Shown in pieces: positions 8,967-14,287 of a stretch of 14,287 bases of DNA. Location of the stretch: the NCBI GenBank assembly GCA_023422975.1, contig JAFAGF010000261.1, positions 1 through 14,287 on the forward strand, read 5' to 3'. A program made the position numbers and the translations under genes. Numbering within the stretch: position 1 is the stretch's first letter; every line of letters begins with the position of its first letter. The notes below the pieces were generated by a model, which did no database searches, was not told where the DNA came from, and was given only the letters and a program-made list of their open reading frames with translations. Source of the DNA: Pseudomonadota bacterium. Its GTDB lineage: Bacteria; Pseudomonadota; Gammaproteobacteria; Burkholderiales; Burkholderiaceae_C.

Positions 8967-9902
8967 ATGACCGTAGCTATATCTCCCCTCTCCATCGTCA
9001 TCGCCACCCGTGAAAGCCGCCTTGCACTGTGGCAAGCTGAACACGTCAAAGCCTTGCTGCAAGCGCGTGGCCACACGGTAGAGCTGCTGGGCATGACCAC
9101 CAAGGGCGACCAGATTCTGGATCGCACCCTCTCCAAGGTTGGCGGCAAAGGCTTGTTCGTGAAAGAGCTGGAGGTTGCACTGGAAGAAGGCCGCGCCCAT
9201 ATTGCCGTGCACTCGCTCAAAGACGTCCCCATGGACATGCCCGAAGGCTTTGCCTTGGCATGCGTGATGGAGCGCGAAGACCCGCGGGACGCCTTCGTCT
9301 CCCCCAAATACCCAAGCTTGGATGCGCTGCCCCAAGGCGCTGTGGTTGGCACTTCCAGCCTGCGCCGCCAAGTGCTGCTGCAAGCGCTGCGCCCTGATTT
9401 GAAGATTGAACCCTTGCGCGGCAATCTCGACACCCGCTTGCGCAAGCTCGACGAAGGCCAGTACGACGCCATCGTGCTGGCAGCCGCTGGCCTGAAGCGC
9501 TTGGGCATGGAGGCACGCATCCGCGCTATTTTTGAGCCTGACGCCATGCTGCCCGCTGCCGGCCAAGGCGCTTTGGGCATTGAGATTCGCACTGACCGCC
9601 AAGACTTGGCCGATGCGCTGGCACCGCTGGCGCACATGCCCACTTGGCTGCGCGTCGCGGCAGAGCGCGCCGTCAGCCGCGGCATGGGTGGCAGCTGCTC
9701 CGTGCCGCTGGCAGCCCACGCCACTTTGCAAGGCAACACCATGCAGCTGGATGCCGCCTGGGGCGATCCCGAAGGCATCAAGGCCTTGGTGCAAGTGCAG
9801 CAAACCGCGACCGTCACTACCTTGGCGCAAGCAGAAGCACTGGGCGCAGCAGTGGCAACCGGCCTGCAGGCTGGTGGCGCACAAATCTGCAAGCCAGATT
9901 AA
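8967..9902 (+). CDS. hemC: Porphobilinogen deaminase (hydroxymethylbilane synthase)
   Basis: Joins four porphobilinogen molecules into the linear tetrapyrrole hydroxymethylbilane, in the cytoplasm. The 311-residue protein has the family motifs [12 protein letters not shown] (11-23), TKGDQ (45-49), [11 protein letters not shown] (59-69), HSLKDVP (82-88, catalytic Asp86), TSSLRRQ (129-135), [12 protein letters not shown] (151-162), [12 protein letters not shown] (195-206) and [12 protein letters not shown] (241-252). Cys244 is the attachment point of the dipyrromethane cofactor. The ATG at 8967 has GGAAG just upstream; an upstream in-frame TTG (8931) would add twelve unconserved residues. It is the first gene of a hem cluster, and hemD starts 9 nt after its stop, supplying the next enzyme of the pathway. 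Confidence 0.98.
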   Translation: MTVAISPLSIVIATRESRLALWQAEHVKALLQARGHTVELLGMTTKGDQILDRTLSKVGGKGLFVKELEVALEEGRAHIAVHSLKDVPMDMPEGFALACVMEREDPRDAFVSPKYPSLDALPQGAVVGTSSLRRQVLLQALRPDLKIEPLRGNLDTRLRKLDEGQYDAIVLAAAGLKRLGMEARIRAIFEPDAMLPAAGQGALGIEIRTDRQDLADALAPLAHMPTWLRVAAERAVSRGMGGSCSVPLAAHATLQGNTMQLDAAWGDPEGIKALVQVQQTATVTTLAQAEALGAAVATGLQAGGAQICKPD

Positions 9903-9911
9903 GCCATCCGC

Positions 9912-10706
9912 ATGGCACCGCTGGTTGTCACACGCCCGCAGCCCGATGCTGCACTGTGGGTACAGCAGCTTCAAACGGCCGGTATTGACGCCTGCGCACT
10001 GCCCATGATGGCGATAGGCCCCAGCCGCAGCCCTGCAGCGGTAGCTGCGGTACACACAGCGCTGCAGCAGTTGCATCGCTACCAAGCGCTGATGTTTGTC
10101 AGCGGCAACGCGGTGCGCTACTTTTTTGAGCAAGTACGCCAAACGGCGACCACCTTGCCCGCATCGACACAGTTTTGGTCACCAGGGCCTGGCACCACCA
10201 AAGCACTGGTTTCTGAAGGAATTAGCCTTCAAAGCGTTATAGAACCTGCTCTAGACGCTCCTCAATTTGACTCCGAATCCTTGTGGGAGCAAGCCCAAGA
10301 CCGCACCCATGCTGGAGACCGCGTGCTCATTGTGCGGGGCGGCGATGGCGCCAACGCAACCGGCCACGGCCGCCAATGGCTAACGGAGCGGCTACAGCAG
10401 CGCGGCGTCCACGTCGACTTTGCTCCGGTCTATGAGCGCCAGGCCCCTGAGGCTACCCCTGCGCTTTTACAGCGCATGCGTGAGCTGCGCACCCAGCACG
10501 CCATGTGGCTATTTAGCAGTTCAGAATGTGTGCAACATTTGGTGCGCTGCAACACCACGTGGTCGTGGCAAGCCCACACCGCCTTGGCCACCCACCCTCG
10601 CATCGCCCAACAAGTTCGCCAAGCAGGGTTTGGCAACGTCATTGAGACACTGCCAACCGTGCAAGGCATCACCGCATCGATAAAATCATTGCATGACCAC
10701 CTCTGA
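9912..10706 (+). CDS. hemD: Uroporphyrinogen-III synthase
   Basis: Closes hydroxymethylbilane with inversion of ring D to give uroporphyrinogen III, the branch point to heme, siroheme and cobalamin. The 264-residue protein matches the poorly conserved HemD fold in its usual signposts: VTRP (6-9), FVSGNAV (62-68), GPGTTKAL (92-99), FDSESLW (119-125), VLIVRGG (138-144), VYER with Tyr174, FSSSECVQHL (201-210) and THPRIAQQVRQAGFGNV (227-243). It starts 9 nt after the hemC stop with no clear Shine-Dalgarno, which suggests translational coupling to hemC. Its last 14 nt overlap hemX. Context and motifs agree well. Confidence 0.95.
   Translation: MAPLVVTRPQPDAALWVQQLQTAGIDACALPMMAIGPSRSPAAVAAVHTALQQLHRYQALMFVSGNAVRYFFEQVRQTATTLPASTQFWSPGPGTTKALVSEGISLQSVIEPALDAPQFDSESLWEQAQDRTHAGDRVLIVRGGDGANATGHGRQWLTERLQQRGVHVDFAPVYERQAPEATPALLQRMRELRTQHAMWLFSSSECVQHLVRCNTTWSWQAHTALATHPRIAQQVRQAGFGNVIETLPTVQGITASIKSLHDHL
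10681..10686 (+). promoter_or_regulatory. Possible internal -10 box upstream of hemX
   Basis: TAAAAT inside the end of hemD is a good -10 hexamer. Transcription would begin about 7 nt later, at 10692-10693, which is the A of the hemX start codon. No -35 is evident. It could be chance, since it sits in coding sequence. Confidence 0.2.
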
Positions 10707-11784
10707 CGGCGCCCCCATTTCCTCCCAATCGGTTCCTTTTGAGACACGCCATGCGCCCCGCCCTGCCGCGCCCGGCTGGACCTGGCTGTCGCTCGCGATT
10801 GGTGCTGCAAGCCTAGGTGGCAGCGTTTTGCTGTGGCAAAAAGTGGATGGCATGCAGGAGCAACTGGCGCGCCAGGCGCTGGATGCCACCACCCAGGCCA
10901 CCGAAGCCCGCGCTTTGGCACGTGAATCGCAGGACTTGGTGCGTGACGCCAGCGCCAAACTCTCCGTCATGGAGGTCCGCGTCAATGAGGTCAGCCTGCA
11001 GCGTGGCCAGCTCGACACCCTGGTGCAGAACTTGGCCCGCTCGCGTGACGACACCCTGGTGATCGACATTGAATCGGCCATTCGCATGGCACAGCAGCAG
11101 GTACAGCTGACCGGCAGCACCGAGCCTTTGGTGGCAGCCCTGCAAAGCAGCATCAAGCGGCTGGAGCGCACCGCCCAGCCCCGTCTTGCGCCGATTCAAC
11201 AGGCGATGGAGCGCGATCTCGACCGCCTGTCGCAATCCGCCGTCACCGACACAGCCAGCCTGCTGGCCCGCCTGGACGACGTCGTGCGCTTGGTTGATGA
11301 CATGAATGTGCACAACAGCGCCCCTGTACCCAACGTACAGCGCCAGCCGCAGCGCTCCGCCCCGCAAGCGGCTGGCGAAGCTCCCGCCGCGACCTCCCCC
11401 ACCCAGTGGCAATGGTGGAGTGACTGGGGCAACAAAATTTGGCAAGCCAGCCGTGAAGAGGCCAGCGACTTGATGCGCGTGAGCCGCATTGAAAATGCCG
11501 ACGCCATGCTGATGGCCCCTGAGCAAGCCTTTTTTGTGCGCGAAAACCTCAAGCTCAAGCTGCTGAACGCCCGCTTGGCTGTGTTAGCCCGCCAGTACGA
11601 TGCGGCCCGCGCCGACATTGGCGCTGCGCAAGCCACCCTGAGCAAATATTTTGATAGCAGCTCACGCCGCACACACCAAGCCCAGGCCGTGCTGGCGCAG
11701 TTGCAAACGCATATGCAGGCCTCGCAGCAGCCGGCCTTGGATGACACGTTGGCAGCCCTGTCGACGGCTGCTTCTGGCCTTTGA
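10693..11784 (+). CDS. hemX: HemX, membrane-anchored protein of the heme cluster
   Basis: Member of the HemX family, often annotated as uroporphyrinogen-III C-methyltransferase although it lacks any SAM-binding methyltransferase domain. The 363-residue protein has a proline-rich cytoplasmic tail (1-28), one transmembrane helix (about 29-49), then a long helical, Gln/Ala/Glu-rich region that looks like coiled coil (about 50-118). The conserved HemX core follows: ESAIRMAQQQVQLTG (127-141), then APEQAFFVRENLKLKLLNAR and LAVLARQYDAARADI (275-309), then YFD (319-321). A low-complexity Pro/Ala linker (about 208-236) splits the core. Its start overlaps hemD by 14 nt without a visible Shine-Dalgarno. 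Its role is thought to be structural or accessory to tetrapyrrole synthesis; the biochemical function is not established. Confidence 0.92.
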   Translation: MTTSDGAPISSQSVPFETRHAPRPAAPGWTWLSLAIGAASLGGSVLLWQKVDGMQEQLARQALDATTQATEARALARESQDLVRDASAKLSVMEVRVNEVSLQRGQLDTLVQNLARSRDDTLVIDIESAIRMAQQQVQLTGSTEPLVAALQSSIKRLERTAQPRLAPIQQAMERDLDRLSQSAVTDTASLLARLDDVVRLVDDMNVHNSAPVPNVQRQPQRSAPQAAGEAPAATSPTQWQWWSDWGNKIWQASREEASDLMRVSRIENADAMLMAPEQAFFVRENLKLKLLNARLAVLARQYDAARADIGAAQATLSKYFDSSSRRTHQAQAVLAQLQTHMQASQQPALDDTLAALSTAASGL

Positions 11785-11804
11785 GCGCATAAAGGAATCA
11801 CCGC

Positions 11805-13091
11805 ATGATGCGCGCTGCACTCTGGTTTGTCGGTTTGTTTGCTTTGGCCGTTGCCGTGGCTTTGTTCGCGGGCAACAACCAAGGCATGGTGAGCCTGTTT
11901 TGGCACCCCTATCGGGTCGATCTTTCGCTGAACATGGTGCTGTTTGTGCTGTTGGCCATTTTTGCCCTCAGCTACGCCGCCATGCGGGCGTTTTCCGCCT
12001 TGGTCATGCTGCCGCACCACGCCAAACGCTGGCGCCAGCAGCAAAAAGAGCGGCAAATGTACCAGGCGCTGGTCGAAAGCCTGTCGCACCTGCAGGCCGG
12101 GCGCTATGTGCGTGCCCGCAAGTCGGCGCTGGCGCTGCTCAAGCTCAGCGATGAACTGCGCACCGAACATGCCCACATTCCGCAAGATGCCACCCTGCGT
12201 GCCATTGCCCACATGCTGTCGGCCGATAGCGCACACGCCCTGCGCGACGTGGAAGCCCGCGATACCCATTACGCCCAGGCCTTAGACGATGTGCCGCTGA
12301 ACGGCACCCAGCAGCAGCAAGAGGTGCGCGAGGGCGCGCAAATGCGCGCCGCCCGCTGGGCGCTCGATGACCGCGACCCGCAAGAATCGCTGCGCCGTCT
12401 GGCCCAGCTCTCGCCGGGTGCTGCGCGCCGCACCATGGCGCTGCGCATTCAGCTCAAGGCCAGCCGCTTGGCCCACGAAACCCAATCCGCGCTGGATACC
12501 GCGCGTTTGCTGGCCAAGCACGGCGGTCTGTCACCCGAAGCAGCCAGCAGCATTACACGCGGCCTGATTTTGGAGCAGCTGCAGCACACACACGATGCTG
12601 ACCAGCTGCAACGTGCCTGGTCTGCGCTGCAAGCAAGTGATCGCGAGACCCCCGACATTACCCTGACTGCCGCCCGCAAGCTGATTGAGCTGCAAGGTGA
12701 TGCCCATGTCGCGCGCAGCTGGCTGCAGCCGGTGTGGGAGCAGTTTGTGAGCCAGCCGCAATCCCTGACCACTTTGCAAACGCAGCGCCTGTTCATGGCC
12801 ATGCAGCAAGCCCTGGAAGGACTCGATGCCCCGTGGCTGGCACGCATTGAAGCCGCGCAACGTGCCGCCCCCCATGAGCCGCGCCTGCAGTACCTCGCAG
12901 GCATGGCCTGTGTGCAGCGCCAGCTGTGGGGCAAGGGCGAGCAATTGCTGCAAGCCGCTGCACCGCGTTTGAGCGAGAACACCCTGCGCGCCAGTGCCTG
13001 GAAAGCCCTGGCCGTTTTGGCCGAACAGCGCGAAGACAGCGCCGCCGCCGCCCATGCCTGGCGCCAAGCAGCCCTGCAAGCACCACTATAA
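11805..13091 (+). CDS. hemY: HemY, membrane TPR-type protein of the heme cluster
   Basis: This is the proteobacterial HemY family, unrelated to the Bacillus protoporphyrinogen oxidase of the same name. The 428-residue protein has two N-terminal transmembrane helices (about 4-22 and 42-66) joined by a short loop NNQGMVSLFWHPYRVDLS typical of the HemY_N domain. A helical, alanine-rich repeat region of TPR type (about 83-428) follows, with segments such as ALVESLSHLQAGRYVRARKSA and EPRLQYLAGMACVQRQLWGKGEQLL. It probably works with HemX at the inner membrane in late heme synthesis, in a role not defined. AAGGA lies 8 nt before ATG 11805, and a second ATG follows at once. The gap after hemX is 20 nt, so the two are almost certainly cotranscribed. 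Confidence 0.93.
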   Translation: MMRAALWFVGLFALAVAVALFAGNNQGMVSLFWHPYRVDLSLNMVLFVLLAIFALSYAAMRAFSALVMLPHHAKRWRQQQKERQMYQALVESLSHLQAGRYVRARKSALALLKLSDELRTEHAHIPQDATLRAIAHMLSADSAHALRDVEARDTHYAQALDDVPLNGTQQQQEVREGAQMRAARWALDDRDPQESLRRLAQLSPGAARRTMALRIQLKASRLAHETQSALDTARLLAKHGGLSPEAASSITRGLILEQLQHTHDADQLQRAWSALQASDRETPDITLTAARKLIELQGDAHVARSWLQPVWEQFVSQPQSLTTLQTQRLFMAMQQALEGLDAPWLARIEAAQRAAPHEPRLQYLAGMACVQRQLWGKGEQLLQAAAPRLSENTLRASAWKALAVLAEQREDSAAAAHAWRQAALQAPL

Positions 13092-13092
13092 C

Positions 13093-13141
13093 CATAGCTA
13101 CCAGCGCTTATGCTGCAAGCGCTGGAGGCCAATTTGGCTTC
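13093..13141 (+). repeat. Dispersed intergenic repeat, copy B, with perfect hairpin
   Basis: CCAGCGCTT (13101-13109) and AAGCGCTGG (13117-13125) form a perfect 9-bp stem around a 7-nt loop, followed by the short palindrome GCCAATTTGGC (13129-13139). The element starts right after the hemY stop and matches copy A at 2081-2131. It may act as a 3'-end stabiliser or weak terminator for the hem transcript, though no real U-tract follows. Confidence 0.6.
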
Positions 13142-13180
13142 AAACAATGCCCCGATCACCCTATCCCAAGGCGTGGTCGG

Positions 13181-13186
13181 TAAAAT
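13181..13186 (+). promoter_or_regulatory. Candidate -10 box of the valS promoter
   Basis: TAAAAT in the context GGTAAAATCTC is a good -10 hexamer, 83 nt before the valS start. A -35 match is not evident at 16-18 bp upstream. Transcription from here would give a leader of roughly 75 nt that contains the hairpin at 13223-13249. Confidence 0.35.
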
Positions 13187-13222
13187 CTCTCCTAACCCGT
13201 CATTTCCGCTAACTGCCTATCG

Positions 13223-13258
13223 ACGGCATCCCCACAAGCAGGATGCCGTTTTCATTTG
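13223..13258 (+). terminator. Terminator-like hairpin in the valS leader
   Basis: ACGGCATCC and GGATGCCGT form a perfect 9-bp stem around a 9-nt loop, followed by TTTTCATTT. It ends only about 19 nt before the valS ATG, leaving no room for a promoter downstream, so any valS transcript must cross it. It is therefore either an attenuator of valS or a hairpin that shapes translation initiation. Confidence 0.6.
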
Positions 13259-13268
13259 CGAATCCGCC

Positions 13269-14287
13269 ATGAGTGAAACCATTGCCCAGCCAGGCCTGAA
13301 CAGCCTGTCCAAATCCTTTGAACCCGCCGCTCTGGAAGCCCACTGGGGCCCCGAGTGGGAACAGCGCGGCTACGGCAACGCCGGTTATCGTGGCACGGGC
13401 GCACCCAGTGCAGAAGCGGCCGCTGCAGGCCACAACTTCGCCATCCAGCTGCCCCCGCCCAATGTGACCGGCACGCTGCACATGGGCCACGCGTTCAACC
13501 AGACCATCATGGACTCGTTGACCCGCTACTACCGCATGAAGGGCCACAACACGGCCTGGATTCCCGGCACCGACCACGCCGGCATTGCCACGCAAATCGT
13601 GGTGGAACGCCAGCTGCAGGCCCAAGGCGTGAGCCGCTATGACCTGGGCCGTGACGAGTTCACGAAAAAGGTCTGGGAGTGGAAGGAAAAGTCCGGCAAC
13701 ACCATCACCACACAGATGCGCCGCATGGGCGACACGGTGGACTGGAGCCGCGAGTACTTCACCATGGACGACAAACTGTCCAAGGTGGTGACCGAGACCT
13801 TTGTCAAGCTGTACCAGCAAGGCCTGATCTACCGTGGCAAGCGCCTGGTGAACTGGGATCCGGTGCTGCAGTCGGCCGTGTCTGACCTAGAAGTCGAAAA
13901 CCAGGAAAAAGACGGCAGCCTGTGGCACATCGCCTACCCCCTGACCAGCGGCGAAGGCCAGCTGGTGGTGGCCACCACCCGCCCCGAGACCATGCTGGGC
14001 GACGTGGCCGTGATGGTCCACCCCGAAGATGAGCGCTACAAGCACCTGATCGGCCAAACCGTGACCCTGCCTTTGGTGGGCCGCGAAATCCCCATCATTG
14101 CCGACGATTACGTGGACCGCGAATTCGGCACTGGCGTGGTGAAGGTGACTCCTGCGCACGACCAGAACGACTACCAGGTCGGTATTCGCCATGGCCTGCC
14201 CATGATCACCGTGCTGGACTTGACCGCCAAGATCAACGACGAAGCCCCTGAAAAATACCGCGGCATGGACCGCTTTGTGGCCCGCAA
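13269..14287 (+). CDS. valS: Valyl-tRNA synthetase (5' part only)
   Basis: Class I aminoacyl-tRNA synthetase that charges tRNA-Val. 339 full codons are present, and the frame is open at the right edge. Visible landmarks: the class I signature [18 protein letters not shown] (62-79, HIGH variant HMGH at 71-74), [13 protein letters not shown] (97-109), [10 protein letters not shown] (158-167), and the start of the CP1 editing domain with [22 protein letters not shown] (from 233) and [20 protein letters not shown] (286-305). Full-length ValS is usually about 900-950 residues, so the rest of the editing domain, the KMSKS loop, the anticodon-binding domain and the C-terminal coiled coil lie beyond the window. 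No strong Shine-Dalgarno precedes the ATG. The leader holds a terminator-like hairpin. Confidence 0.98.
   Translation, partial: MSETIAQPGLNSLSKSFEPAALEAHWGPEWEQRGYGNAGYRGTGAPSAEAAAAGHNFAIQLPPPNVTGTLHMGHAFNQTIMDSLTRYYRMKGHNTAWIPGTDHAGIATQIVVERQLQAQGVSRYDLGRDEFTKKVWEWKEKSGNTITTQMRRMGDTVDWSREYFTMDDKLSKVVTETFVKLYQQGLIYRGKRLVNWDPVLQSAVSDLEVENQEKDGSLWHIAYPLTSGEGQLVVATTRPETMLGDVAVMVHPEDERYKHLIGQTVTLPLVGREIPIIADDYVDREFGTGVVKVTPAHDQNDYQVGIRHGLPMITVLDLTAKINDEAPEKYRGMDRFVAR

Noticed and set aside
8802..10142. Minus-strand open frame (446 codons) opposite hemC and part of hemD
   Set aside because: The sense strand encodes complete HemC and HemD; the antisense product resembles nothing, has no ribosome binding site, and overlaps the ppc 5' end.
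10218..10275. Stretch in hemD resembling the dispersed repeat (CAATTTGACTC part)
   Set aside because: It encodes conserved HemD residues around FDSESLW, and the remaining blocks of the repeat do not align.
11196..12269. Minus-strand open frame (357 codons) opposite hemX and hemY
   Set aside because: It crosses the hemX-hemY junction in antisense and has no recognisable domain.

Overview
The window looks like a stretch of core chromosome from a betaproteobacterium of the order Burkholderiales, most probably family Comamonadaceae (Comamonas/Acidovorax-like). I infer this from the character of the proteins, the ppc / hemC-hemD-hemX-hemY arrangement, the GC-rich coding bias (long spurious open frames lie antisense to real genes), TAAAAT-type -10 boxes, and a short intergenic repeat that I recall from such genomes. 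No search was run. I see no tRNA, rRNA, insertion sequence, prophage or CRISPR array.

Left part (1-3780, minus strand). The 5' part of thiC runs off the left edge. Its leader holds a well-formed TPP riboswitch and a downstream terminator hairpin, so thiamine synthesis is controlled by thiamine pyrophosphate. Upstream of it lies an AMP-forming acyl-CoA synthetase on the same strand.

Middle (3781-6022, plus strand). A periplasmic di-heme cytochrome c peroxidase is followed by a cysteine-free Fur/PerR/Irr-type regulator that keeps a full set of PerR-like metal ligands; together they suggest a small peroxide/iron module. Next comes an unusually AT-rich gap and a compact structured segment ending in a very strong plus-strand terminator. 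No gene obviously owns that terminator, so a small RNA is possible.

Right part (6023-14287). ppc (PEP carboxylase, minus) is divergent from a hemC-hemD-hemX-hemY cluster (plus). HemC and HemD convert porphobilinogen to uroporphyrinogen III; HemX and HemY are membrane-anchored accessory proteins. The 5' third of valS follows, with a terminator-like hairpin just before its start codon.

The genes are ordinary housekeeping or metabolic genes. The points worth a second look lie mostly between them: the candidate small RNA, the valS leader hairpin, two copies of a dispersed repeat, a palindromic -10 region between ppc and hemC, a possible leaderless hemX start, and twin start codons in thiC.
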